Shown here: piece after piece, positions 1-11,217 of the stretch
Layout of the letters: each line of letters opens with the position of its first letter
How positions within the stretch are numbered: the first letter of the stretch is position 1
Assembly: GCA_026214975.1 (NCBI GenBank)
Contig: JAOBSW010001236.1
Coordinates: forward strand, 124,001 to 188,000
DNA: 64,000 nucleotides
Direction of reading: 5' to 3'
Source of the DNA: Gentiana macrophylla
Lineage: Eukaryota > Streptophyta > Magnoliopsida > Gentianales > Gentianaceae
Made by a program: the position numbers and the translations under genes
Notes under the pieces: model-generated
Told to the model about the DNA's origin: nothing
Database searches by the model: none
What the model saw: only the letters and a program-made list of their open reading frames with translations

Positions 1-700
1 AATGGAAGGGAAAACAGTGGATTTTGACCTTGAAAACGGTGTCGGACGGCCTCCGGCGGTCCGCCACGTCGTCGGCGTCGGAACGAGCTTTCCGAATTGG
101 GGTCCTGCGCGCCAATCCGACACTCGAGCCGAAAGTTATGGCCAAAATACTATCAAGTGCTAAAACGGACCCTTTTATCCTAAAATTTGATCGTGAAAGA
201 TGTGGAGTCAGATGATTCAACCTAAGAAACCTACCTACGACACTTACCTACGAAAAAAAACAGAAAACCTAATTGAAATAAAAATAAAAGCGATGCGCAG
301 GCAGATGCACGGGCGCCCAATTAATGGGCGGGCGTCTTCCTGGAAGAAGAAGGGACGGGCGTTGAGACTAGCGGGCGCTTCGTTCAGAGAAGCGAATAGA
401 TAACGAGAATAGAAAGCAGACTTGATTGGACGAGCGTTCGGTGATACTTTGGGCGTCCGTCCGGATCAACTCGAGACAGAAAAACAACGCAAAAAGCAGT
501 ATGAAAAAGCAAAACAGAGTATCAAACTAATTATCTAACTTAATTTCAAAAGGGAAAGATTTACTACAGGATCAGATTTCTAACAACTAATCTAACTACT
601 AACTAACTAATTATGAACGCAAACAAATAAAATAAATTCTACAAATTAACTATATAAAAAAAAAACAAAAACAAAAACAAAAACTAGGCAACCGTCCGGT

Positions 701-718
701 TCCCCGGCAACGGCGCCA
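701..718 (-). promoter_or_regulatory. Primer-binding site, tRNA-Asp type
   Basis: On the minus strand it reads TGGCGCCGTTGCCGGGGA, immediately after the LTR end and a short AGTTTT spacer. Plant Athila and related Ty3 elements commonly use this sequence, complementary to the 3' end of tRNA-Asp. Confidence 0.85.
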
Positions 719-724
719 AAAACT

Positions 725-2325
725 TGTCCCGGATTTTATCAATACAAAACAACAAGTAATAAACCGGTTAACCTCAAGTGCAAGGATCGTAGTATGGAGG
801 CTAATGCCGGGTCGATCTTACGGGGAACTAGACTGTTGTGAACCCTAGCTTTTGTTTTTAACTAATTATTGTCACGAAAACTAACCTAAACAAATATTGC
901 ATAAAAGTAACTAGCGCAGAGAGATTAATCCAATGCTAGGAAAGATTGAAAGCGATAAACTAACTAAACTAGAGTGCAGAAAAAGTAAACTAAAGCTAAA
1001 CAACTCAAGTTTCAAGAGATTTGAATCAAGTTATAACAAGCGAAGCGAGCAGTTGATCCACCTATCCTATCAACATTCGAGATCCTATTCAGATTATTTC
1101 GTGATTCTAATCAAGTTGTGATTTTTGCCTTATCTAAGTACGACCTCTAATTTCTCGGATGGTTCTCCTATCAATCTTTATCTTTCGATTTCTGATTAAC
1201 GCTTTTCAAAACAAAGGTGGAAACTCTAACGTCTCTAACCTAGAAATCTAACCTATTAACTTTCGTTTTTATAGATTAAAGATCTACTCTTCTATCATGG
1301 TGTTCTAAAGTTAACATGATTTTCATCACATAAAACAAACACAAAAGCAAACATCTTTCGATATAATTCGCAATAAACAATGTAAACATGATAAAAGAAA
1401 CAACTTGTATTAAAGAACTCACAAAACAATCACGATTCGAATCTGAATAGTTGACGGATAGGCTTCACACCGCTCGTTCAAAAGAGGTCTAGCCTCTTAT
1501 CATCTTCGTGAGACTTGAAATTGATGAATAAAAAGACATGAAAAGTAGCTAATCTAATCTATGAATCTAATTGCATAAAGCTGGAAGAAAATAGAATAAA
1601 ACGCAGCCAAAGTGCCCCTAGGGTTTAGGGTTCGATTTTGTATGTTTAGGGGTTTGGTAAAAGCGCGCTATATATAGATTTTTAGGTCGGTTTTTTGAGT
1701 CGGTGCCGTGGGCGCCCGTCCACTATCTTGGGACTTCGTCCAGCCTCTATGAACGGAGAATGAACGCCGCTCGTTGAGCAGCGTCTGAACTCTCTGAATG
1801 TAAAATACGATTCTGGACGCCAGTTCACTTTTATGGACGCCCGTCCACTACTCAGCTCCAGTATTTTGCTCATAACTTCACTTCTAGGGCTCCGAATGAG
1901 GTGATTCAACATGCGTTGGAAAGCTATTTCAATCCTCTACAACTTTCATCAAGACAACTTTCCCTGAAAGTGCCTGGTAGTGTGGACAAAATCCCCATGA
2001 AGTGCCTGGTTCCGGTTTCTTGATCATTATCTCTTCCTTCTTCAATCTTTATCTTGATTTAGCTCGAATTATATCAACATTTGATCATCAATTTAGCCTC
2101 CAACATGTATCTACATCACATTAAGACATCGCAAAACGTAACACAATCCAAATACTCATAAAACCATAATCAAAACACGTACACAACCTCATTTTGCGAA
2201 TAAACTAATTAAAAACTCACTTGCTTAATAAATCATTTAAAACCACATTTCCTATGCAAATTATACAAATACGGAGGAAATCATTATCAAATATAATGTT
2301 AAAAACCGTACAAAATCACCCTTAA
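725..2325 (-). repeat. 5' LTR of left-edge Athila-type element
   Basis: It is similar along its length to the LTRs at 33903-35519 and 38288-39910. On the plus strand it starts TGTCCCGG and ends ...CACCCTTAA, lacking the last two bases of the usual ...TTAACA end. A TATA box (TATATATAG, 1668-1679) lies on the minus strand directly downstream of a palindrome-rich stretch (1700-1850, GGGCGCCCGTCC and GGACGCCCGTCC). Confidence 0.85.
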
Positions 2326-3184
2326 GCTGAAAGCCAATCCAAAGGATCCGTCGTTCCGTGATAATTGGTGAAATTCGGATAGTGAGTACCACCTCTAGGA
2401 GCCGCCTTTAAGATGTTAGGATGAAGAACGCTGGTACCCCAGGTAGGACTAGCTTTCGTTCCAGTCCTACCCTTTTGTAATTCCTCTATCTGCTTTCTCA
2501 TTATGCCCATCTCATCCTGATTTTCTGGGATGGCGGGCAATTGCGTATAACTTTCTTCGCCCTATGACTCCCCCATTCCTTCTACGCAGGTGCGGACCTG
2601 TCGGGGGTTTCTAGGTCTTCCTGGAGCTGCAGGACGGTCGTCGACCACGGGCCCTAGACAAACTAAAGTTGACCTCTTCCCACTTTGGGTAGAGAAGTGG
2701 CATGACTGCTCCCCTCTCCCTCTGTCCGCTGAGGTTGAATTGTTTTTTATGGATTCATAGTGGGTTGTATCTCCGTTGGAGCGAGTATGGGGAGAATAAA
2801 GTTGCTGACGGGTTGAGGAGGTAAACCCTCTGCAATGAGTAACATGTTACCCACGCGCATTTGCTCCACGTAATCCATATGTGCTTGAAGGGCTACTGTG
2901 TAAGAACTTTGTTGTTGGGGCGTTCCCCCTACTAAGACCGCTTCCTGCTCATTATTCGGACGAGAGGCCCCAGCAATACCTTTCTCGTGGCTTTTTCTGA
3001 CTGCCGCCTCATGTATGTCGTGGGCTCGAGTCATTTCCCTTATGTAGGCCCGCATGTCGGGTGTGATGTCCTGTCCAGCATCAGCCCCGGCGGATAGTAC
3101 CCTCATACTCGCTTCTCCACGTGCTGTGTCCGCTCCACGTGGAGGGCCCTGACAACCCGCTTTAGTCGATGTAGTAGGCGTCAT
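2322..3184 (-). pseudogene. Ty3-type gag fragment, interrupted by the Athila-type LTR
   Basis: On the minus strand a 145-residue frame starts at 3184 (hydrophilic, then an HMDYVEQMR stretch). After a break it is followed by a 72-residue frame ending in NFTNYHGTTDPLDWL. That Y-x-G-T-x-DP-x-x-W motif is typical of the start of the retrotransposon gag (capsid-like) domain. The frame stops exactly where the LTR at 725-2325 begins, so the stop is supplied by the insertion. The breaks between the two frames and the missing C-terminal half make it non-functional. Its own PBS and LTR lie upstream at 3596-4224. Confidence 0.65.
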
Positions 3185-3613
3185 GTTTTCGCGCCAGTCA
3201 TGTTGACCAAGTTACTTAGCAGATATTTTGTTGATATTTTGTTGACTTAGAATCCAATACCAATTCAAAAGGTGCAATCTCCAAGTGGTTTCAACAAGCA
3301 ACCGATTTTCTTATTACTTGAAGAGCTGAAACTGACCAAAAGCATATACCAACTTGGGTATTGTGACGGACTCATGTGCGAGTTATAAAGATGGCGTTGA
3401 ATACGTTCCTTCATTTTGAGCCAATTCTGACAGAAATAAGTGTGCCTTGCACCGAGTTTGACGCTAAGATGCTGAAGAAGATGACTTTTAGGTTGCCCAA
3501 CCTCAGGAAATTGAAACCTTCCTCGCCGGCGACGCCGCGAAGCTGAACTTACGGCGGAGCGAATGATCCAAAGAAGCTGAATGACAATGGTTTTTCCCGG
3601 TAACGGAGCCAAC

Positions 3614-4224
3614 TGATATTGCATGGTATACCAGGTTTGCGGTAACAGTATTATAGTGAGGATATATGGTTGTATATGTATGATTTCTCCGGAGAGAAGA
3701 TGGTGGATATCAAGAACAAGGCTACCGGACTAATGCTTATGAGAGAAAACACAAGTGAGTCGACAAATTGACAGAGTAGCTCTGTGTATATTAGTTCTTG
3801 GATCATTTCTATTACATTATGATCCCATATATATAGGCAAGGACTTAGTCGGTCGAGACTGTTCATGACAAGACATTAAAAAGATATAATTAAAGATAAT
3901 CATACAAATAAATACAAGTGGACCGGCCAGCTGTCTGGATAAGTATGGCGGGCAGCGGACTGATATGTAGGTCGGACTCATATCTTCCTTGTCTTGATGT
4001 CAGTCTGATAATATGGGAGGTTCCACTGTGTCCGAGATGTCGGAGTGGGGAGTGGTCCGGCTTACGAACTGCGGACAGGATCCGACTTACGGGATGCGAA
4101 CTGGGTCCGGCTTATGAATTGCGGATTAAGGGGATGGAGGCCCAAGATCATTGTTATAAATTATGAAAAGGCCCACGTCTAGATGAGCGCGCTACAATCC
4201 AATTCGGGTATATCACTTTTGACA
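3614..4224 (-). repeat. Probable 5' LTR of the interrupted Ty3 element
   Basis: On the minus strand this stretch begins TGTCAAAAG and ends ...GCAATATCA. It carries a TATA box (CTATATATATGGG, 3826-3840) and is followed after one base by TTGGCTCCGTTACCGGG (3596-3612), a PBS-like sequence. Around 4030-4130 are three copies of a short GTCCGGCTTA(C/T)GAA-type repeat in the U3. The partner LTR is not in the window, so the 4224 end is a guess from the TG/CA termini. Between it and gag (3185-3595) lies untranslated leader. Confidence 0.5.
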
Positions 4225-6124
4225 ATGGTTGTGACACAAACACACTCTTTACTCTTTATCATAGTGGTCTACTTCACGATTAATAGGTTCTACATCATGA
4301 TCAAGGATAAAAAAAAACATGTCGTGTCATTCGTTGTGTCACAATGGTTGTGGATATTAGCATTTACTAATGTTTTTAGTTGACTTGTAATGCTGATATT
4401 GTAATGATTCATGGCATTAACATTTTCTAATATTTTTTAGTTGAATTATAATGTTTCTTTGTTCAAGTAATGATATTATAGTGTTACTTTTTTTTTGTCA
4501 CAATTGTTGAATTGTAATGTTTTACCCAGAGAATATGTTGCAGCTCATACAATGATTATTACGGATACAGGATAGTAGCTAGCATAAATAAATGTATTTT
4601 ATTTTGGCATATATTTGGGCTGTGGTATTATTCTATTATGTAACTGGGTGGACTATAAATAGCTGAACCCAATAGTGAAACGCAGAGTTTTGATGTTCTA
4701 TTTTGTGAAAATAAGAAAACAGAGTTCCCCCCTTTTCTGCTTCAATTCTTCGACAATGGCAGGGTTGTGAACCCTGGCTGTCATTCTGTTGGATTATCTA
4801 TTTTATCAATGATCACATTATCAACTGCAACCTTGATCGAATGAGCAGTATGATATTATATAGTGTTACTTTTATGACAGATGTTTCTTTGTTCGAGTAA
4901 TGATACTATAGTGTTACTTTTATTATATTGTAATGATTAAGCATTGTAATGTTTTTCTGTTGAATTGTAGGATGTTTACACAATAATAGTGTTTATATTA
5001 CAAAAAAATCGACACCATCTACTATCATTCACACATTTTTATTTTTTTTAATAATAAACATGTGAATTGACTAATGTCAATGTAGAAAATCGTTTATACA
5101 ACAAATACACTCCAAAGATGAAATGTTTAGGTTAAGCACGTATTACAAAAGACATAAAAAAATTCCCTTTAGAAAAGTTGCCATTTAAGCAGGCCATTAC
5201 AAAAGCTTAAAAGCTGTCATTCTTCGATTACAAATCAACACAAAGCGCAATTCAATATCACACAATCGTATTCAAAACATAGTTCATATATTATAATAGT
5301 AGCAATAAACTTCCGGTAACAAAATGAAGTTGAGTCCAACAACACATCAATAAGATCACAAAACAATTGTTACACTTTCACACCATCAATCTACATGTTC
5401 TTTCCATATTGTTGCTTTGTCATACTACCACGAACTTCATTTGACTTAGGCATGCCAAACTTTTGAGCCAAGTTCACAGCAACTCCGGGTTTGTGTGTCT
5501 TCAAAGCTACTTGACTTGTGCTTTCGGAAATTAACCCTCTAGGTAACCGTCTTGGCACAAAATTTGCTTGTGCAATCATTGTGGAATCTCCAAGTTTCTT
5601 ACCTTTTGCCTTTTGATATTACTGTCAACTTTGATATTACTGTCAATCATCCTTGACCTCAGTCAAACCATCGTCAAAGTTACCATCCGAACCCCTATAA
5701 TAGAATGTAGCAATATTCCTTGCATCCATCTGGTTATGAATCTTACGGATAGTACTCATTTTTAACACTTTTCAATTGTCATGTTTTCCATAATGGAAAG
5801 CCTACCATCAACATATTGAATTTTTGTATCATACTCGAAATATCCCCCAAAATGCATCCTAAGTTCCACTAGTCCAGACATCTGTCAATTAAAAAGTTCA
5901 ACAAATCAAATCAACGAAAATGGAGTAAATGCTGATAAGCTTCAAATTCTGACTGCAAAATATGTCCGGTAAATAAGGAAAATATCTCCTTCCATAATGA
6001 CAATACTGTGCAATAACATTAAAAATTATATTCAGAATGATCAGTAGTAATTATCCTAATAGAACACTAAAAACACAGATCATGTATCACAAACTCTAGC
6101 AGTAAAGTTATTTATGAACTTGAA
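4225..6124. other. AT-rich intergenic DNA; possible ~300-bp solo LTR inside
   Basis: I see no supportable gene. 4384-4530 and 4840-4980 share a loose repeat (ATATTATAGTGTTACTTTT and TTGAATTGTAATGTTT). Between them, 4536 to about 4840 starts TGTTGCAG and has a TATA box (ACTATAAATAGC, near 4650) and an AAAATAAGAAAACAGAGTT leader-like stretch. This is suggestive of a small solo LTR, but no target duplication could be matched. Confidence 0.3.
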
Positions 6125-6715
6125 TCACTTAGAGATTTCCGGGGAAAATTGGAAGAGGGCTTGAGAAATTGGAGAAGTTGAAGGTACTTTCATTAGCAAA
6201 CAACAATTTCACTGGTGATCTTAATCAAGAATTATCATTTCTTGAACTTGAAAGCCTTAATCTTAGTCAAAATAGCTTATCAAATAATTTGTTGTCAGGG
6301 CCACTTTCGGATAACATGTTTGGAAATTATAAGTCCCTTCATTTCATTTCATTATCAAGATATCACCTTGAAGGTCCAACCCCAATTTCTTTGTCTGCAT
6401 GTACTAGTTTAAATCACCTAAATTTCTCTAAAAACCATTTCTCCGGTGACCCTAATTTACCTATGATGTTTAAGTCTTTAACAAGGCTAAGAACATTGGA
6501 TCTTTCGCGTAACGCGTTATATATCCGGGCAGGTTCCAAGTGGTATAATATCAACAATGTACACCTTGAAAGTGGTTATCGAACAAGGAAATGAATTTTC
6601 TGGATCAATTCCAAGTGATATTGGGATATGGCGGTATGCCTACATTTGAATAGACTAGACATTAGTGATAATTACTTCACTGGTCCCCAGAAATCTCTAA
6701 GTGATTCAAGTTCGT
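6125..6715 (+). pseudogene. Leucine-rich-repeat receptor-like kinase fragment
   Basis: The plus-strand translation from about 6125 shows successive plant-type extracellular LRRs: LKVLSLANNNFTGDL, then ESLNLSQNSLS, LHFISLSRYHLEGP, LNHLNFSKNHFSGD and LRTLDLSRNAL. After a break (stop at 6594) LRR coding continues in another frame, with LDISDNYFTGP near 6655-6695. There is no signal peptide, transmembrane segment or kinase domain, so this is about six repeats cut from the ectodomain of a class XI-like LRR receptor kinase. Frame breaks make it a relic. Confidence 0.75.
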
Positions 6716-7430
6716 AAATCTCTAAGTGACTAGCAGTAAAGTTAAAAAAAAAAAAAAAAAAAAAAAAGCAAATCGGTAATAGGAGTACAGAATGCACAAT
6801 GCTCTCCCCACCTCCAACCCCAAAAACAAACCTCTCATCAACAAAGCCTCAACAACCAAGAAAATCATCCACAGAAAACAAATCAAACAGATGTCCCATA
6901 GCAAACAAAGCACACACTAATTAACTCACTCTCTTCAGTCTTCATTATTCTAATTTCTAAAATTTAAAAGAGAAGCCCACCGGAAAACAGAAAATCGGAG
7001 GTGCGAGCCCACCGGAAAAGGCAGCAAATCGGTGATAACAGCAGCAAATCGTGCAAAAGGAAGCAAATCATTTACCTTGCCGGAAAAAGCAGCAAATCAC
7101 TGTCGGAAATGGTCAATTTCGCCGGAAATCGCAGCCCATGGAGAACACGTTCCCTAGTCTTGCTATTTAATTTTTCGGAAAAGATAATTGGGGAATAAGC
7201 TGATGGATGGGTTGTTTAAAAAAAATAATAATAAAAAAAGAAATAGAAAACTGAGGGTAAAAATGGTAGAATATATAAAAAAGGAATATTCCGATGGAAT
7301 ATTCTTCTTTATTTGGCTGAATTTGTAGTGGATGGTTTGTGGAAAACCCCAGGGAGGTGAACCGTATATTTTTAAACCACGAGGGGGAAAAAGGTTTGTT
7401 ACCCTTTTTTTCCTCTCCAAAACCGACTTT
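6716..7430. other. Intergenic; no gene seen
   Basis: It starts with a 23-base A tract (6744-6767). At 6975-7110 there are several irregular copies of GCAGCAAATC and CACCGGAAAA. The remainder is AT-rich with an ORF-like stretch that has no recognisable motif. Confidence 0.4.
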
Positions 7431-7431
7431 C

Positions 7432-7500
7432 ACAAGATCTATTCTAATGTTGTGCACCGGTACCTGATCCAAATAAAAGAACCATGAGGATATTTATATA
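7432..7500 (+). repeat. Direct repeat, copy 1, flanking the Helitron
   Basis: About 69 bp starting ACAAGATCTATTCTAATG and ending GGATATTTATATA. It recurs with a few mismatches at 9014-9082, on the other side of the Helitron. Confidence 0.85.
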
Positions 7501-7994
7501 CTAGTAGGAAACTCGTATAATGCACGGAGAACGTTATATTGAAAAATTCGATCTGTGTATGTAGAAATTTGTTGATACTGTAGTAATTGAAGAGCTATTT
7601 AAGTGAAACCAAAATAATAATAAAAATGGCATTAATGAAATATTTACAAAGATATATGTGTGTGTAGAAATTTGTAGATATTGCAGTAATTGAAGAGTTT
7701 TGTAAGTGAAACAAAAATAACCAAAAAAAAAAAGATGGCATGAATGAAATATTTACAATGAAATATAAAAGTGTCGACATCTGTCATATTAACTTAGAAT
7801 GAAAAGTAGCGTAGGTTCATGAAAAGCGAACGTGAAATTGCACAACAACCATCCGGATAAAGTTTACTTAACACCTGGAATAAAAAAGTAAAAGAAAATA
7901 TGTGAGCATGTGAAAAAAAAATGAGAAAAAAAAAAATCAAAAATCTATATATAAAGGAGACTAAACGTCTTACATGAGATGATGTTTTGTTCAC

Positions 7995-8700
7995 GTTTAC
8001 GTTTGAAAGCCTGAGTGCATGCATCAAACCAATTTATTTTCAAAACATAAGCAACTTTTAGTGGTGTTGTAAACTGCGGCGTTGAAGGAGCGTGTACAAT
8101 GAACGTGTAGCGAGCTCCTTCGCAATGTTTCAAATGATCCTCGAAAGTGCGATGACCATATCCCTGTAATTGTGTAAAATTTTATAATATGAAAGTCCAA
8201 CAATGATTATTGAAAATAGTTGTTGAAATAGAATGTTGAGAGAAAAGTACCAATGTCAACATATTCTGTAAAGACTGGGCGGAGGAATGAAACACATAGT
8301 CGGCACTTCCATCAATCAAGCGAATGGTTGTGGTTTCGGATTGATCTATAATATAATACGAACACAGTAGCAAAAAAAAGTGAACACGTTAGGAGAGAAC
8401 AATGAATGTGAGATGGTGTGGAGAATAATAATGTGTATGTACCGCACGATGGGAGTTACTTGCTTTTTGCATGTATAGCAATAAATGTAGCCATCAACAT
8501 CACTCACATCGTTCTTACAATGCGTGCATGTCTCGTAAAACATGTCATTTCTGTGAATATGCTTGATTGTAGCTACACAACGGAAATGTTTGACGTGCAA
8601 TAACATGACCTTTTTTTTAAATATGAATAGCATTAATGAATATATAAATATAGAAATAAAGTCATAAAACGTAAAAGTATACATTTGGGACAAACTTAAG
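7995..8700 (-). pseudogene. RPA1 (replication protein A large subunit)-like exons inside Helitron
   Basis: Three minus-strand coding blocks match the C-terminal OB fold of plant RPA1-like proteins. Block 1 (about 8600-8440) has a zinc-ribbon pattern, ETCTHCKNDVSDVDGYIYCY followed by TCKKQVTPIVRY. Block 2 (about 8350-8260) has ETTTIRLIDGSADYVFHSSA. Block 3 (about 8165-7990) has GYGHRTFEDHLKHCEGARYT and later PLKVAYVLKINW, ending before a GTAAGA donor-like site. Intron-like AT-rich gaps lie between. RPA1-like genes are often carried by plant Helitrons. The N-terminal DNA-binding domains are absent, so this is a partial copy. Confidence 0.7.
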
Positions 8701-9006
8701 GTCGGCTATTCTTGTTGGCTTTGAATTGAATTAGCAATCATAAGTTAGATGTTGGTTTTTTGTGGTGAGTCCCGTGTATCCATCTCACCATACTTTGGCA
8801 CATGCATTGGATTTGTACCTGTAATGTTTAACATTGAGAATTTAATATTATATATGAGATATTATTTACAAAGAACAATAATAAATGCAGAATTACACCA
8901 CATACCATGTACGAACGGTCTTGCATAAGTTTCATTCAGAATTAATATATAATGTAGTAAACAGTGTTGTGGACAATGTTGTCCCTATACAATATAAATA
9001 AAGGAG
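8701..9006 (-). other. Helitron 5' part, possible upstream exon
   Basis: A minus-strand frame at about 8822-8737 reads GTNPMHVPKYGEMDT and stops at TAA. It could be the end of a carried exon of the RPA1-like gene. No domain is recognised. Confidence 0.3.
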
Positions 9007-9013
9007 ACTGGTT

Positions 9014-9082
9014 ACAAGATCTATTCTAATGTGGTGCACCGGTACGTGATTCAAATAAAAGAACCATGAGGATATTTATATA
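9014..9082 (+). repeat. Direct repeat, copy 2, flanking the Helitron
   Basis: Near-copy of 7432-7500 (GTGGTGCACCGGTACGTGATTC here against GTTGTGCACCGGTACCTGATCC there). It is far too long for a normal TSD, so it is either a pre-existing tandem duplication or a copy made during insertion. Confidence 0.85.
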
Positions 9083-9480
9083 TATAATGGGGGAATGAGG
9101 GAGAAGGACAAAAATATTTCATCAATTGAGTAGAAAGACAGATCTTTTGAAACTTTTTTAAAGAAGCGACAAAACTATTTATTCATTGTCGAAATTCACT
9201 TGTTTTAAATTCATTGTATAAATTCACCGCCAAATTCAATTTCGTAAATTCACTAATTTTCAAAATTCATTGTAAATTCAATGATTTTGGGATTCATCAT
9301 CGAAATTCATTGAATTCGGGATTCACTGAGGAGATTCACATTTGATTTTAGGGATTCACTGTTGTTCTTCTCGCATTATAAAAATCATGCATTGTTCTTC
9401 TCCCTATATAAAATATATAGCTGACATGTTACTTAAAAATATTCCAGATTGTGCCATTATCCCTAATTTCCCATATATAT
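9083..9480 (-). repeat. Diverged MITE, relative of the hAT MITE at 24970
   Basis: On the minus strand it shares TTAGGGATAA...ATCTG(A/G)AATATTTTTAAG and runs of GTGAAT(C/T)(C/T)C..GAATTTCGA(C/T) with 24970-25239. The middle contains a degenerate ~30-bp tandem repeat of AATTCATTG/GTCGAAATTCAC. Clear terminal repeats and TSD were not found. Confidence 0.5.
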
Positions 9481-9847
9481 AAATAGCAGTTATGAATTTG
9501 AATTATGTACGCATCTACTTAGTGGAGGGAAAAGCCCCTGCAAAACCATGCAGTTATTTATATAAACAGTTAGAAAATGATGGTCATTAGGAGTTGAAAC
9601 TAGTCCACCCACTTTCCAATGCACGTTTATTAGCTTTCTTCATGCAAATTCATCCTTAAAAAATGAAAACAAACATTCATAAATTCCCAAAACAACTTGA
9701 TTCTTCCATTTCCATGTTGTCTGAAAAAAAATCTTAAATATTCCTTTCTTTTTCCTCAATCCAAATCTTTTTGCAACAAGAAGATAAGAATCTTGATATA
9801 TAGTTTACAATTTACCAATGCATGCCTAAACAAACATATAAGCCAAG

Positions 9848-10456
9848 ATGATTCATTTTGGTTCAAAAATATGTGGAAATAGAAAGCTATTGCAAACACC
9901 ATTTGAATTATTACTTAGATATTTACATGAAAAACCCATTGAAGTGCAATGGAAGAAACCGGAAATAGGGTGGACGAAGTTAAACTTCGACGGATCATGC
10001 AAATGCGACACGGGAAAATCAAGCATTGGCGGCGTATTTAGAAACCATAACGCCGAGTTTTTGATGGGTTTTTCTGAACCGATCGGAATAAGTCATAGCA
10101 CCAACGCCGAATTCCTAGCCCTTCGAAGAGGGCTTGAGTTGACACTCAAAAACGGATGGGATAACATATGGGTGGAAGGAGATTGCTTGAGCTTGTTCGA
10201 TGTTATTTTACGTAAGAGACAACTTCGATGTTCACAAATGCAAATGCATTTAGAACACATAAACATGATGCTTCATGAACTTAGTACTAGAAAATTGTCG
10301 CACGTTTATAGAGAAGGTAACAGAGTTGCTGATAAGTTTGCCAAAATGGGACATGATTTGAAGGAGCTTCAAATTTGGCATGAAAATCCTCCCGAAGAGG
10401 TTCTTCGTATCGTAGAAGAAGACGCTCAAGAAAAGACATTTATCAGGACTAGATAA
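9848..10456 (+). CDS. Ribonuclease H-like domain protein (LINE-derived, RVT_3 type)
   Basis: Uninterrupted 202-residue ORF. Residues ~35-170 form the plant RNase H-like domain typical of LINE-derived 'ribonuclease H protein' families. W42-x-KLNFDGS carries catalytic D48, TNAEFLALRRGLEL carries E88, WVEGDCLS carries D112 and GNRVADKFAKMGH carries D162, so the DEDD set is complete. Known role of the fold: cutting the RNA strand of RNA:DNA hybrids. It has no RT or endonuclease domain and no intron. About 210 bp of its upstream sequence and its first codons recur at 24762-25296, and reversed 3' fragments lie at 10789-10864 and 18787-18900. Whether it is expressed is unknown. The start is the first ATG of the open frame. 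Confidence 0.7.
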   Translation: MIHFGSKICGNRKLLQTPFELLLRYLHEKPIEVQWKKPEIGWTKLNFDGSCKCDTGKSSIGGVFRNHNAEFLMGFSEPIGISHSTNAEFLALRRGLELTLKNGWDNIWVEGDCLSLFDVILRKRQLRCSQMQMHLEHINMMLHELSTRKLSHVYREGNRVADKFAKMGHDLKELQIWHENPPEEVLRIVEEDAQEKTFIRTR

Positions 10457-10788
10457 TTTGTGTGTGTGTGTGGTTTTTTTTTGTTTTTGTACAGGCTTAA
10501 TTTGTATAGAGTTGCTAATCGTTTGATTTGTGTTATATCTAAATATGCAACGCGATTTTCTGTTGCAATTTATGTCCATGAATACGAGTCCGTGTAAATA
10601 GTGATGTGCCAAAAGGATATCACGAACAAAGGCGGATTCTGGAATTTTGCGACAAATGGAGATACTCCAACAATATCCCAAACCAAAATCCAATTAATCT
10701 TAAATCATACGATCTATGGCTATATGCGGCTTTTAAAAACCTTGCACTATACAAAACAAAGAATCGAAAAAAATCTATATATTTCGTA
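10457..10788. other. 3' flank of the RNase H ORF
   Basis: Begins with a (GT)n/T-rich stretch (10459-10490) that recurs reversed at 18755-18786. No gene is seen. Confidence 0.4.
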
Positions 10789-10864
10789 CGGAACCTGAAT
10801 CTCATTCAAAATATGTTCCATTTGGACAAACTTATCTGCTATGTTACCTTCTCTATGAATGTGT
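10789..10864 (-). pseudogene. Reversed RNase H 3' fragment
   Basis: The minus-strand translation reads HIHREGN.ADKFVQMEH, matching VYREGNRVADKFAKMGH of the intact ORF at 9848-10456. It is only ~25 codons, in convergent orientation and lacks the rest of the domain. Confidence 0.65.
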
Positions 10865-11217
10865 GATAATTTTCAAATGGTGAGTTTAGGATTCATTATA
10901 TGTATTATTTTTAAGAACTAATAGCAAGAATTATCCTTCATCTTTACCGAAAAAATATAACTTAGCCATCTTCTTTCGTTTTGGATCGACAAGTCCTTTA
11001 TCTTTCTTTTTTTTTTTTTACAGGAATGGTCCGTCGTCTTTACCGAAAAGTTTTGAATTGGCCCTCCTCTTTTTTTTCTGAACATCCAAGAAATTATTAT
11101 AAATCAGCAAGATGCTAAAAATATTATAAAATTTGTCCAAAAACAAAACGCAACACAACCGAATTTCAGTAAATTTTAAACACAAGCCGCCGCCAGAAAA
11201 TAAGATCACAAGCCGGC

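Larger units (their letters stand above)
1..2325 (-). mobile_element. Athila-type Ty3 retrotransposon, 5' end (LTR, PBS, leader); rest off left edge
   Basis: Read on the minus strand, this is an LTR (725-2325), a tRNA-Asp-type primer-binding site and about 700 bp of leader running off the window. The leader at 20-200 is the reverse complement of leader sequence at 50150-50370 in the plus-strand relative, and it contains several GGACG/CGTCC-type motifs (300-460). No gag or pol is reached. The element sits inside the gag of another retrotransposon (2322-3184), so it is the younger insertion. Its 3' LTR and TSD cannot be seen. Confidence 0.85.
7501..9007 (-). mobile_element. Non-autonomous Helitron
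   Basis: The minus-strand 3' end reads CCGTGCATTATACGAG then TTTCCTACTAG followed by T: a short GC hairpin about 11 bases before a terminal CTAG, which is the Helitron 3' signature. The minus-strand 5' end is placed at TCTCCTTTATTTATATTG (9007 downward), fitting the TC start. The base before that TC is G rather than the usual A, so the 5' boundary is less certain. A second TCTCCTTTATATATAGA lies at about 7965. The element carries RPA1-like exons but no RepHel. Confidence 0.6.

Noticed and set aside
701..718. tRNA gene
   Set aside because: Only the tRNA 3'-end complement (primer-binding site) is present, not a cloverleaf.
3265..3624. 119-residue minus-strand ORF
   Set aside because: Lies in the leader between PBS and gag of a Ty3 element; composition not protein-like.
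7163..7472. 85- and 101-residue minus ORFs
   Set aside because: Phe/Ile-rich translation of AT-rich DNA with no motif.
10250..10693. 147-residue minus-strand ORF
   Set aside because: Shadow of the RNase H ORF and its 3' flank; no motif of its own.
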